From: Acidobacteriota bacterium
GTDB lineage: Bacteria; Acidobacteriota; Vicinamibacteria; Vicinamibacterales; CAVVIG01
Assembly (NCBI GenBank): GCA_018268955.1
Contig: JAFDVO010000015.1
Coordinates: forward strand, 1 to 64,000
Length of the DNA: 64,000 bases
Direction: 5' to 3'
Shown: positions 56,105 to 64,000 of the stretch, in pieces
Layout of the letters: the number at the start of each line of letters is the position of its first letter
Position numbering within the stretch: position 1 is the first letter of the stretch
Program-made: the position numbers and the translations under genes
The notes under the pieces: generated by a model
What the model was told of the DNA's origin: nothing
What the model saw: the letters and a program-made list of their open reading frames with translations, nothing else
Database searches by the model: none

Positions 56105-57190
56105 CTAGTACCGCTCGCCGTCGTCCTTCGGGGCCATCGGCCAGACCACGGACGGCTCGCCGTTGATGGTGGTGCCGCCAGCCGAGAACATCGAGGCGAA
56201 CTTCAGGAACTGGTGTGGGAAGTTCAGCGTGGGCTCCGACACCTTGTCGAGCGCGGCCATGTGGTCGGCGGTGAGCGGCACGTCCAGCGCGGCGAGGTTG
56301 GCCTCGAGCTGCGTCATCGTGCGTGCGCCGATGATGGTGGAGGTCACACCCGGTCGCTGCTGGACCCAGGCGATGGCCACCGCGGCGGGCGTGACGCCCA
56401 GCTCGCCCGCGATCCGCGTCAGCTCGTCAATGATGGTGTAGGTGCGCTCGTTGAGGAACGCGGTGACGCGGTCGCCCCGGTCTGCCTTCATCGTTCCGGC
56501 ATTCGCGCGCGTGTACTTGCCGGAGAGCGCGCCGCCTCGCAGTGGGGACCAGGGCGTGACGCCGAGCCCGAACTCGCGGGCCATCGGCAGCAGCTCCCCC
56601 TCGATGGTCCGCTCGATCAGCGAGTACTCGACCTGCAGGGCGACAAAGGGCGTCCAGCCTTTCCAGTCCGCCAGTACCTGTGCCTGCGCCACCTTCCATG
56701 CAGGGGTATCCGACACACCGATGTAGCGGACCTTCCCGGCGCGGACCAGGTCGTCCAGCGCGCGCATGGTCTCGTCGATCGGCGTGTGCCGGTCCCAGGC
56801 GTGCATCCAGTAGAGGTCGATGTAGTCGGTCTGCAGGCGACGCAGCGACTGCTCGCAGGAGGCGACAATCGCCTTGCGTGACGTGCCACCGCCGTTCGGA
56901 TCGCCCAGGTAGAGGTTCGAGAAGAACTTGGTGGCAATGACGATGCGATCGCGCCGGGACCGGTCGTGGGCAATGAAGTCGCCGATGATCCGCTCGGAGT
57001 GCCCGCGCGTGTAGCCGTTCGCCGTGTCGATGAAGTTCCCGCCACGCTCCAGGAAGGTCGCGATGATCGCCTCCGAGTCCGCGACCGTCGAGCCCCAGCC
57101 CCAGTCCTCGCCGAACGTCATCGCGCCGAGGCAGAAGGGGCTGACGCGCAGGCCAGAGCGGCCGAGGGTGACGTAATGGGTGAGCGGCAC
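56105..57190 (-). CDS. Aldo/keto reductase
   Basis: A 361-residue cytoplasmic NADPH-dependent oxidoreductase of the AKR superfamily (AKR11/13/15-like). The catalytic tetrad is visible: Asp in NFIDTANGY, Tyr in the same motif, Lys in VIATKF and His in LYWMHAWD. The cofactor-binding end includes VTSTIIGARTMTQLEANL. It begins 10 nt downstream of the DUF5916 gene stop and may share its transcript. The substrate is not predictable. Confidence 0.93.
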   Translation of the reverse strand: MPLTHYVTLGRSGLRVSPFCLGAMTFGEDWGWGSTVADSEAIIATFLERGGNFIDTANGYTRGHSERIIGDFIAHDRSRRDRIVIATKFFSNLYLGDPNGGGTSRKAIVASCEQSLRRLQTDYIDLYWMHAWDRHTPIDETMRALDDLVRAGKVRYIGVSDTPAWKVAQAQVLADWKGWTPFVALQVEYSLIERTIEGELLPMAREFGLGVTPWSPLRGGALSGKYTRANAGTMKADRGDRVTAFLNERTYTIIDELTRIAGELGVTPAAVAIAWVQQRPGVTSTIIGARTMTQLEANLAALDVPLTADHMAALDKVSEPTLNFPHQFLKFASMFSAGGTTINGEPSVVWPMAPKDDGERY

Positions 57191-57199
57191 GGGAGCCTC

Positions 57200-59413
57200 C
57201 TAGAACCGGTGCGTGTAGAGCACCTTCGATGCGATACGCCGGTCGAGCGTCGTGAACCGTGAGAGCGGGTCATCGAGCCAGTTATGCGTGTAGACCACGT
57301 AGACGTCGCTGCCCGGCCGCAGGATCCACCGGAAGCGGGACTGCCAGCCGAGCACCGCGCTGACCGAATCGTACTGGAAGTTGTTGACGAGCGCGATCCA
57401 GGGGCTGAACTGCGTCTCGCCGACGAGACGATAGAGCCGCGTCGTGAACGCCCCTTCCTTCAACTCGACCCGGTTCACCTCCGTCGACGCATACACGATC
57501 AGCCCCGGCCGCGCGCGAAGTGTCAGGCTGATCGCGGCACTGCGCTTATCGCCGGAGTAGAAGCCACCGGTTTCGAGCGTCGTGCTGAGGGCGATCACCC
57601 GTCGGCTGGCGGTCTGGGCGCGGAGCGTGGCGACGGTGTTCTCGTACTCCGCGCCGAGCGGCAGCGTGATGCCGCGGCTCGGCGTGAACGGCGCGTCGAG
57701 CCGCTCGCGCCGGTTCGAGACCGTGACGTTGAAGGAGTCCTGTGACTGGAACTGCACGTCGAGCAGCTTCACGTCGATGCCGCGGTACAGCAGGTCGTTC
57801 CTGAGGTCCGTCTGCAGGTCGAGCCCGGTGCTGAACGCATAGCGGCGCACGACCTTGCTGCCGCGCGGCCGGGGCCCGTACTCGACGCTTGGCTGGTGGC
57901 GGCGATAGCCTCGCCGCGTCACGAAGCCGATCGCCGGGTCGAACTGCGCGTCGACCTGCCGTGAGGCCATCTGGATGTTCCAGAGGTCGTTCGGCATGGC
58001 TGCTGTCACACCGAAGGAGTTGCCGCCTCCCGTCGGAGCCGATCCACCCTGCGGCGACGGCGTGTCCGCGTGCAGGAAGTAGCCGGTCGCTTCGAGGTTC
58101 TGGTTGCCGCGGAAGCGTGAGGTCGCCAGCCTGAAGTCCAGCCCGGCGGTCTGCCGCGTCGTGCGATCGTCTCCGTGCGGATCGCGCCGCGTGTAGATGC
58201 CGCCGATGTACGACTGCGCGAGCATCCGCCGGCGCACGCGGCCGACGGTGAACTCCTCGCCGACGATGCCCTGATCCTCTCCCGTGCGGACGTGCAGGAA
58301 GCCGACGTCCTGTCGGCCGAGCTGTCCGGTCAGCTTGCCGCCGTAGTCAATCCGCTGGGGCGTGCCGGCGGGCGTGAGCCCGATCCGTCGCGAGAAGAAC
58401 GGGTTGACGATGAGGTCCCCGCCGAGCGGACTGCCAAAGGCGAAGTAGGGCGCACCGTCGAGGAAGAAGTCGCGCTTCTCCGGGAAGAACAGCGAGAAAC
58501 GCGTGAGGTTCACCTGCCGCTGGTCCACCTCGGTCTGCGCGAAGTCGGTGTTGACCGTCAGCACGCTGCGCAAGCCGGACGTCGGACTGTAGAAGACGTC
58601 GACACCTGCCTGGGTATTCCGCGCGAACGATGACTGCCCGCGTCCCGGGAACGACTCGCCCATCGCGAGCGCATAGGGTTTCACGTCGAGGCCGAGCCCC
58701 TGGCTCACGTTCCGGATCCCTGTGAGCAGGCCCGCATTCGTCATGCGGCGGAGCCCCTGGTTGCGCGCCCACCCCATCCAGATGCTGTCTTCGTTCTTGC
58801 GCCTGACCGTCCGCTGGAAGTTGATGCCCCACTGATCGCTGTTCGGATCGAAGTTGAGCGAGCGGAACGGGATTTCGATCTCGATGGACCAGCCGAAATC
58901 GCCTCGATGGACCCGCGCGTTCCAGATGCCGTCCCACTGCCGGTTGTCGATGCCGCCGCCCATGAGCGAATCGCCCATCAGGCCGGACGGGTTCATCTCG
59001 AAGAAGTAGCCGGACTGCGCATCGAGGAAGGTGTCGATGGTCCACATGAAGCGGTCATCGGACTGCAGGAACTCGTCACGCCGCCGCTGGTACCCGAGCC
59101 ACTTGTCGGGCTCGGAGTCGAAGCACATGACGCCGAGGTAGAGCGCGTGCCGGTTGTAGACGATCCGGACTTCGGTCGGCTCGGTCGCTGGCGCGCCGTT
59201 CGAGGGATCGACCTGGACGAAGTCGCCCGCAGGCACTGCGGTCTCCCAGAGTTCTTCATCGAGCCGCCCATCGAGGACGATCCGTGCGTCGTCGGGCAGC
59301 CGGACCGCGGTGACGGATCGCCTGGTGGGCGCGGACGGTTGCGCGTCAACGCAGACGGGGAACAGCCCCGCGCCCGCGAGCGCGAGGAGCATCAGTGCCG
59401 GGTGAAGCCGCAT
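57200..59413 (-). CDS. DUF5916 outer-membrane-associated protein with CBM9-like N-terminus
   Basis: A ~737-residue exported protein with signal peptide (ALMLLALAGAGLFPVCVDAQ). The N-terminal domain (about 35-240) matches the CBM9-like part of DUF5916 proteins: IVLDGRLDEELWETA, ALYLGVMCFDSEPDK, FFEMNPSGLMGDSL and WSIEIEIPFRSL. The long remainder is beta-rich with alternating polar/aromatic strands and a final VLYTHRF, suggesting a beta-barrel. The ATG at 59413 is taken; the preceding GTG is also in frame. Members are frequent in Acidobacteriota and Bacteroidota; function is not established, possibly binding or uptake of oligomers. Confidence 0.87.
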   Translation of the reverse strand: MRLHPALMLLALAGAGLFPVCVDAQPSAPTRRSVTAVRLPDDARIVLDGRLDEELWETAVPAGDFVQVDPSNGAPATEPTEVRIVYNRHALYLGVMCFDSEPDKWLGYQRRRDEFLQSDDRFMWTIDTFLDAQSGYFFEMNPSGLMGDSLMGGGIDNRQWDGIWNARVHRGDFGWSIEIEIPFRSLNFDPNSDQWGINFQRTVRRKNEDSIWMGWARNQGLRRMTNAGLLTGIRNVSQGLGLDVKPYALAMGESFPGRGQSSFARNTQAGVDVFYSPTSGLRSVLTVNTDFAQTEVDQRQVNLTRFSLFFPEKRDFFLDGAPYFAFGSPLGGDLIVNPFFSRRIGLTPAGTPQRIDYGGKLTGQLGRQDVGFLHVRTGEDQGIVGEEFTVGRVRRRMLAQSYIGGIYTRRDPHGDDRTTRQTAGLDFRLATSRFRGNQNLEATGYFLHADTPSPQGGSAPTGGGNSFGVTAAMPNDLWNIQMASRQVDAQFDPAIGFVTRRGYRRHQPSVEYGPRPRGSKVVRRYAFSTGLDLQTDLRNDLLYRGIDVKLLDVQFQSQDSFNVTVSNRRERLDAPFTPSRGITLPLGAEYENTVATLRAQTASRRVIALSTTLETGGFYSGDKRSAAISLTLRARPGLIVYASTEVNRVELKEGAFTTRLYRLVGETQFSPWIALVNNFQYDSVSAVLGWQSRFRWILRPGSDVYVVYTHNWLDDPLSRFTTLDRRIASKVLYTHRF

Positions 59414-59541
59414 CACACGTCCAGATCAGGGAGAAGGCTGCCCCGAAGGCGGCTGCCACGGGGCTGCCGAAGTTCGAGTACAACTGGGAAACGTCGTTGT
59501 TTGGTGTCGAAACGAAATCTTAACGCGAAGCGCACCCGCTC

Positions 59542-60456
59542 ATGCACACTCTCGCGGCCGGCACCTCCTACGCGGACCTGATGTTCCAGGGATTGCCGCG
59601 CATCATCGCAACAGCGTTCCTCACCTCGACCGACGGCATTGTCGTGATCGATCCCGGTCCCTCGACGTCATTGCCTGCATTGGAGCGGCACCTGGCGGCG
59701 CTCGGTGCGCAGGTCGCGGACGTCACCGCCGTGTGGCTCACGCACATCCACCTCGACCACGCTGGCGCAACCGGCACACTGCTCCGCAAGAACCCGCGTC
59801 TGTCGGTTGTCGTGCACGAGGTAGGCGCGCCGCACATGGCCGACCCGTCCAGGCTGCTGGCGAGCGCGGGACGTCTGTATGGCGACCAGATGGGTCCGCT
59901 GTGGGGCGAGGTGTTGCCGGTGCCGGTCACAGCCATCCGTCCCGTGCGAGGTGGGGAGGTGCTGACGAACGGCGGCCGTCCCTGGCGCGTCGCGTACACC
60001 CCGGGGCATGCGTCACATCACGTGTCGTTCTTCTCGCCAGACACGGGCATCGCCTTCGTGGGTGACACCGCGGGCGTGCAGGTGATGCCGGGCGGGTTCG
60101 TGTTGCCCCCCACGCCACCGCCGGACATCGACGTGCCGCAGTGGCTCCAGAGCCTGGCGACCATCGAGGCGTGGCGGCCGTCCTCGCTGGTGCTGACCCA
60201 CTTCGGTCCGACCCACACGGTCGCCAGCCATCTCGCCGAACTGCGGGATCACCTGCAGATGGTGGACCGGTTTGCGCGCGAAGCGATGACGCGCTCCGGT
60301 GAGGAGCCAGATCAGGAGGCGTGGTTTACCGATCGGATCCGGATGGAGATGACCCGCCGCATGGGAGAGGCAGACCTGCGGGCCTACCAGGTGGCGGGGC
60401 GGTTCGACCTGAATTGGCGTGGGCTGCGGCGGTTCGTCTCGCGAGGCGGGCGTTAG
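59542..60456 (+). CDS. MBL-fold metallo-hydrolase
   Basis: A 304-residue hydrolase with metallo-beta-lactamase fold. The metal-binding motif HIHLDHAG (after AVWLT) is complete, with the other ligands in TPGHASHH and the Asp in AFVGDTAG, and VLTHFGPTH near the end. The C-terminal ~60 residues form a helical cap. It is divergent from the DUF5916 gene and convergent with the PilZ gene (27-bp gap). The substrate could be a thioester or lactone; not determined by sequence. Confidence 0.9.
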   Translation: MHTLAAGTSYADLMFQGLPRIIATAFLTSTDGIVVIDPGPSTSLPALERHLAALGAQVADVTAVWLTHIHLDHAGATGTLLRKNPRLSVVVHEVGAPHMADPSRLLASAGRLYGDQMGPLWGEVLPVPVTAIRPVRGGEVLTNGGRPWRVAYTPGHASHHVSFFSPDTGIAFVGDTAGVQVMPGGFVLPPTPPPDIDVPQWLQSLATIEAWRPSSLVLTHFGPTHTVASHLAELRDHLQMVDRFAREAMTRSGEEPDQEAWFTDRIRMEMTRRMGEADLRAYQVAGRFDLNWRGLRRFVSRGGR

Positions 60457-60483
60457 CGGAGGCGGCCGCCCGAGCGGTCGGGC

Positions 60484-60906
60484 CTACACCGTCGCGACCG
60501 GAAGCTCCGCGGGCTCGGCGGCAGCCACGAGTTCGAGATGGGCGTCGCTGTCGAGCTCGATCTCCGGACGCAGGCGGCGCCGCGGGTCGACGAGCAGGCG
60601 CAGGGCGATGCCCTGTCGACCGCCGGAGCGGGTCGGCTGGACGATCCGGTAGACGGCGGAGAGCAGGCGACCGTGCCGGATGGCTTCCGGGATACCCGGC
60701 ATGTGACGGACGTCTCGCTCGAGCTGGAACTGGACGAGGCGAAACTGCGTGATGGCGATCGGGGAAGGGCACTCGACGAAGACCCCGAACTCGCTCACGT
60801 CACGGGTCACGACGCTCGCGAATCGGGTGGAGCCGCGCTGGTCTTTCCAAGTCAGGCGGGCCGGCAGCGCGACGGTGAGTCGCTCGGCGGCGCGTCTGTT
60901 CGGCAT
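60484..60906 (-). CDS. PilZ-domain protein (probable cyclic-di-GMP receptor)
   Basis: A 140-residue protein made of one PilZ domain. The RxxxR part is MPNRRAAERLTVALPARL, and the D/N-x-S-x-x-G part reads RDVSEFGVFVEC, as in cyclic-di-GMP binding PilZ proteins. The ATG at 60906 puts the binding motif at the N-terminus as usual; the frame is open 12 codons further upstream. The region upstream carries three GGATAC-N3-GTATCC-type palindromes. Confidence 0.75.
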   Translation of the reverse strand: MPNRRAAERLTVALPARLTWKDQRGSTRFASVVTRDVSEFGVFVECPSPIAITQFRLVQFQLERDVRHMPGIPEAIRHGRLLSAVYRIVQPTRSGGRQGIALRLLVDPRRRLRPEIELDSDAHLELVAAAEPAELPVATV

Positions 60907-61028
60907 CTGGCGGGACACGGGCTGGGCCCAGGCTGCTCTCACGTATCACTCTCCGGGGTCTGGTCCCATAGCTCGGTGGGACCGACTCGGCGAGTATCAA
61001 CTTCCAGTCCGAGGCGCCGCGGTGATGC

Positions 61029-61181
61029 GGATACGGCGTATCCATCGCGGTTAAGATGTTGAGAGCAAAGGTTGTTGCTCTCCTCTGGCCACGCTGCGAG
61101 AGGGCTGGCGACCGTCGCCAGAGCGGATACCTGGTATCCATGGTCTCGCGCAACTGGATATCTGGTATCCAATTGCGCGAG
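61029..61181. promoter_or_regulatory. Cluster of three GGATAC-N3-GTATCC palindromes and two hairpins
   Basis: GGATACGGCGTATCC (61029-61043) and GGATACCTGGTATCC (61125-61139) are perfect inverted repeats; GGATATCTGGTATCC (61156-61170) is a third copy with one change and lies inside a larger stem whose arms are CTCGCGCAA (61145-61153) and TTGCGCGAG (61173-61181). Also present are GAGAGCAA/TTGCTCTC (61061-61082) and CTGGCGA/TCGCCAG (61105-61121). The cluster is in the gap between the sigma54 activator's 3' end and the PilZ gene. It may contain operators for PilZ and a terminator for the activator gene. Confidence 0.55.
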
Positions 61182-61193
61182 CGTGGGGGCAGT

Positions 61194-64000
61194 TCAGTCC
61201 ACCATCAGATCGGCTTCGTTGCGGGTATCGAGCCCAAGCCGCTTCAGTTTGAGGTACAAGCCCCGACGCGTGAGGCCGAGCAGGCGCGCGGCCTCGGAGA
61301 TGTTGCCTGAGGACGACATCAGCGCGTCCTGGATGAGGTCGCGTTCGACCTGCTCGACGGCTGCCGCCAGCGTCTGGCCGGGTGCGCGTTGGAGCCGCGT
61401 CGCCGGCGATGGCCCGGCAGCGCCGGTCGAGGCGAGCTCGTTCACTCGCGTTGCGACGATCTCCGGGGAGAGCTGGCTCACGTCGATGGCGCGCCCGGGC
61501 GCGCTCATCGCGACGATCCGCTGGATTTCGTTCTTCAATTGGCGGACGTTGCCGGGCCACCAGTACTGCGCGAACACGTCGAGGACATCGGTCCCGAGCG
61601 AGACGTCCGGCTTGCTCAGTCGCTCTGCGGCTTCGCGCAGGAACAGGCTGGCCAGATGCGGGATCTCCTCCCGTCGCTCGCGCAACGGCGGCACGTGAAT
61701 GCGAATGACGCCCAGCCGGTAGTAGAGGTCCTCGCGGAATCGCCCTTCGGTCACGCGCTGCTCGAGGTCGGCATTGGTCGCCGCAATCACGCGGACATCG
61801 ACCTTGATCGGGCGCGAGTCCCCCACCGGCATGATCTCGGACTGCTCGAGGAACCGGAGCAGTTTCGGCTGCACGTCGAGTGGCAGGTCGCCGATCTCGT
61901 CGAGGAAGAGCGTGCCTCCGGCGGCGGAGCGAACCAGCCCGGGCGAGTCCGCCACGGCGCCGGTGAACGCGCCACGTCGATGGCCGAACAACTGGCTGTC
62001 AGCGAGGTCCCGCCCGGTTGTCGTGCAGTTATAGGGCAGGAACAGCGCGCCACTGCGGTGCGAGCCCATATGAATGGCGCGTGCCACCAGCTCCTTGCCG
62101 GTCCCGCTCTCGCCTGTGATCAGCACGTTGAGGTCGTTGGTCTGCAACCGCTGGATCTGGTCGACCACGCGGCTCATCACCGCACTCGCGCACAGGAAAC
62201 CCGGAAGCACCGGCTCGAGCGCCCGCTCGCCCGCAGGACTGGCCGGAGCCGACGAACGCTCGCGCGCCGCGGAGAGCGCGAACCCCTGCCGCGCGACAGC
62301 GGCGAGCATGCGCAGGCGGCGGATGGTCGGGTAGCCAAAGGTCGTCGACCCAATGACGAGTACGGCGCGAGGCCCTTCCGTGTCGCGCCAGAGGGGCGCC
62401 ACGAACGCGTTGGGGCGCTTCTCCAGCGTGCCTTCGAGCGCACCCCGCGCATGCTCCAGGGCGGTGTCGCTCTCGCACCCGATGGCCTCCACGATCGTGA
62501 TCCCGTTCGCCGTGTTGACGAACACCACGGCTGCCATGGCATCACTCGCTTCGAGCAGCGTGGCCGCGGTTTCACGATCCAGCAGTTCGGGGAGCTCTGC
62601 CGCCTCCACGATCCGGCGCACCAGCGCATCGTCTGCGTCGGGCTGCGCGATGATGTCCTCGCCAGTGCCGAACCCGCTCAGGAGCCGGCGCGCGGCTTCG
62701 GTGTCGAAGAGGTCCCGCGTGGCGCGGAGTTTCTGGAACACCGCTGCCGCCGCATCGAGATGGCGCTGCGCCATCGTCCGTGCGCCGGCATGGGCGAGCA
62801 GGCGGCCGATGGCGAGGCGGCTGCGCGCGGCCAGGTAACGCTCCCCGAGCAGGTCGAGCAGCGTGCCACTCTGGGCGTAGTCGTGATAGGCCTCGGGCGC
62901 GCGATTCCCCTTCTCGTGCAGCAGGCCACGGATCCGGAGGTACTCGGCCCAGATCGCCGGCGCGGAGCGCGGCGCCAGCTGCTCGGCCACCTGCTTCAGG
63001 CGCGCCTCTGCCGCTTCGAGGCGACCGTCCGTCGCCAGCGCTTCCGCCGCAATCAGCGTCGCCTGCAGGGCATCGAACGTCGGCGCGCCAGCCGCGACGG
63101 TGTCATCCGCCTGGGCCACCGCCTCATCGAGCGCTCCCTGCCGGAGCGCAAGACGCGCGAGCAGCACACGCACCGACCAGTCGTACCAGTGGCTCGCCTG
63201 CTTGCCGTACGCGCCGTAGGACTCCCGCGCACGTTCGAGGCACTGCCGCGAGGCTTCGTAGTCCCCCTGGATCAGGTGGATCTGGGCGAGCGAGTCGTAG
63301 ACGGCGCCGGCCGTTTCGCGGGACTGAATCGGACTGCGGACGCCGAGCGCGCGATGCAGCGCCTCCTCGGCACGGACCAGGTTTCCGAGCCGGATGCAGA
63401 TCTGCCCGAGCGTCGCGAGCGCCACGGCCAGGCCATGGCCGGATCCGTGCGCTTCGTGCAGCACCACGCTTCGCTCGGCAAGCGTCAACGCCTGCTCGTA
63501 CCGATGCTCGAAGGTGAGGACGTTCGCCTGGTTCCCGACGACGCGGGCCAGCACGTCGTCTGCCTGGACCCGCTCGGCGAGGCGCTCGGCCTGCTTGAGG
63601 GCCGACATCGCCTCCGTGTAGCGGCCGGCCTGCGCGAGCGAGACGCTCGAGAGGGAGTGGACCAGCGCGAGGTGCCGGCGGTCACCAGCGGCGTGGAGCG
63701 CGGATGACGCCTTGGTCAGGTGCTCGCGGACGATCGCGGTGTCGCCGACCTGGCCGTAGCAGCGGGCGAGTTCGAAGTGCGCGAGTCCAATCGCGCGTGC
63801 GTCGTGTGCCGACTCGGCGTGCTTCAGCGCCCGCGAGTGCAGCGCGATGGCGCGTGACTGATCGCCGCGCACCGACGCGATGCGGCCGTGCAGGCGCCAG
63901 AGGGCCGAGATGCGTGCGGGGGAGACCTGGTCGCGGAACGTATCCGGCGTGCGGCCGAGCACCGCGGCCGCCTCGTCGATCTCGTCCTGGAGCAGCCAGG
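61194..64000 (-). CDS. TPR-containing sigma54-dependent transcription activator (5' end missing)
   Basis: At least 935 residues are visible and the frame stays open to the right edge, so the N-terminus is not known. Order: a long TPR region (about 1-400 of the visible part; LHSRALKHAESAHDARAIGLAHF and ALHRALGVRSPIQSRETAGAVY are examples), a GAF-like region (about 420-560), AAA+ domain (Walker A GESGTGKE, GAFTGA intact, Walker B LFLDEIGDLP, WWPGNVRQLKNE), and a Fis-type HTH (NISEAARLLGLTRRGLYLKLKRL). There is no receiver domain in the visible part; TPR suggests control by protein contact, and the missing part might hold a kinase or FHA domain. Confidence 0.9.
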   Translation of the reverse strand, partial: WLLQDEIDEAAAVLGRTPDTFRDQVSPARISALWRLHGRIASVRGDQSRAIALHSRALKHAESAHDARAIGLAHFELARCYGQVGDTAIVREHLTKASSALHAAGDRRHLALVHSLSSVSLAQAGRYTEAMSALKQAERLAERVQADDVLARVVGNQANVLTFEHRYEQALTLAERSVVLHEAHGSGHGLAVALATLGQICIRLGNLVRAEEALHRALGVRSPIQSRETAGAVYDSLAQIHLIQGDYEASRQCLERARESYGAYGKQASHWYDWSVRVLLARLALRQGALDEAVAQADDTVAAGAPTFDALQATLIAAEALATDGRLEAAEARLKQVAEQLAPRSAPAIWAEYLRIRGLLHEKGNRAPEAYHDYAQSGTLLDLLGERYLAARSRLAIGRLLAHAGARTMAQRHLDAAAAVFQKLRATRDLFDTEAARRLLSGFGTGEDIIAQPDADDALVRRIVEAAELPELLDRETAATLLEASDAMAAVVFVNTANGITIVEAIGCESDTALEHARGALEGTLEKRPNAFVAPLWRDTEGPRAVLVIGSTTFGYPTIRRLRMLAAVARQGFALSAARERSSAPASPAGERALEPVLPGFLCASAVMSRVVDQIQRLQTNDLNVLITGESGTGKELVARAIHMGSHRSGALFLPYNCTTTGRDLADSQLFGHRRGAFTGAVADSPGLVRSAAGGTLFLDEIGDLPLDVQPKLLRFLEQSEIMPVGDSRPIKVDVRVIAATNADLEQRVTEGRFREDLYYRLGVIRIHVPPLRERREEIPHLASLFLREAAERLSKPDVSLGTDVLDVFAQYWWPGNVRQLKNEIQRIVAMSAPGRAIDVSQLSPEIVATRVNELASTGAAGPSPATRLQRAPGQTLAAAVEQVERDLIQDALMSSSGNISEAARLLGLTRRGLYLKLKRLGLDTRNEADLMVD

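Overview
The window is about 64 kb of GC-rich, gene-dense chromosomal DNA from a Gram-negative-type bacterium. It encodes outer-membrane TolC proteins, MCE lipid transport, RND pumps and OmpA-like and beta-barrel-associated proteins. The mix of Hanks-type Ser/Thr kinases with PEGA domains, DUF5916, DUF5995, DUF255, PadR-controlled efflux and many RND systems fits Acidobacteriota, most likely Vicinamibacteria (former subdivision 6). That placement is inference from gene content, not from a marker gene. There are no rRNA genes, CRISPR arrays, transposases or phage genes.

Layout, left to right. 1-7.8 kb: the start of a methylcrotonyl-CoA carboxylase subunit, a sigma54 response regulator, an MlaE/MlaF/MCE lipid-transport operon, a run of small YtxH-like membrane proteins and a YihY-family protein. 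7.9-15.3 kb: a DJ-1/PfpI protein without its catalytic Cys, a large DUF255 protein, small secreted and charged proteins, a DUF5995 protein, tRNA-Leu(UAA) and a secreted trypsin-like protease. 15.0-21.6 kb: a TolC-RND-adaptor-PadR efflux operon whose RND gene is frameshifted. 21.8-28.4 kb: a glycan or lipid-sugar cluster (two paralogous membrane GT-C enzymes, a polyprenyl-phosphate GT2, a PaaK/CapK-type ligase, a DegT aminotransferase). 28.7-31.2 kb: a frameshifted chemoreceptor and a DUF4956 membrane protein.

31.3-39.3 kb holds the most distinctive unit: six genes in which every junction overlaps by 1 or 4 bp, encoding PP2C phosphatase, kinase, FHA-PAS protein, kinase with PEGA-like C-terminus, secreted TPR/beta-propeller protein and secreted PEGA/PDZ protein. 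A promoter and a NarL-type 7-2-7 palindrome precede it, and a PAS-LuxR regulator gene lies just upstream. 40.3-54.9 kb holds two more RND systems: an HAE1/AcrB-like operon with a divergent ECF sigma/anti-sigma pair, and a CzcCBA-like metal pump operon ending in its own two-component system. 54.9-64 kb: an M28 peptidase, an aldo/keto reductase, a DUF5916 protein, an MBL-fold hydrolase, a PilZ protein and the 3' part of a large TPR-sigma54 activator.

Two general traits stand out. Several genes have a -10-like hexamer only 6-9 nt before the start codon and no Shine-Dalgarno sequence, which suggests leaderless mRNAs. The gaps between genes often carry short-period tandem repeats of a few recurring types.
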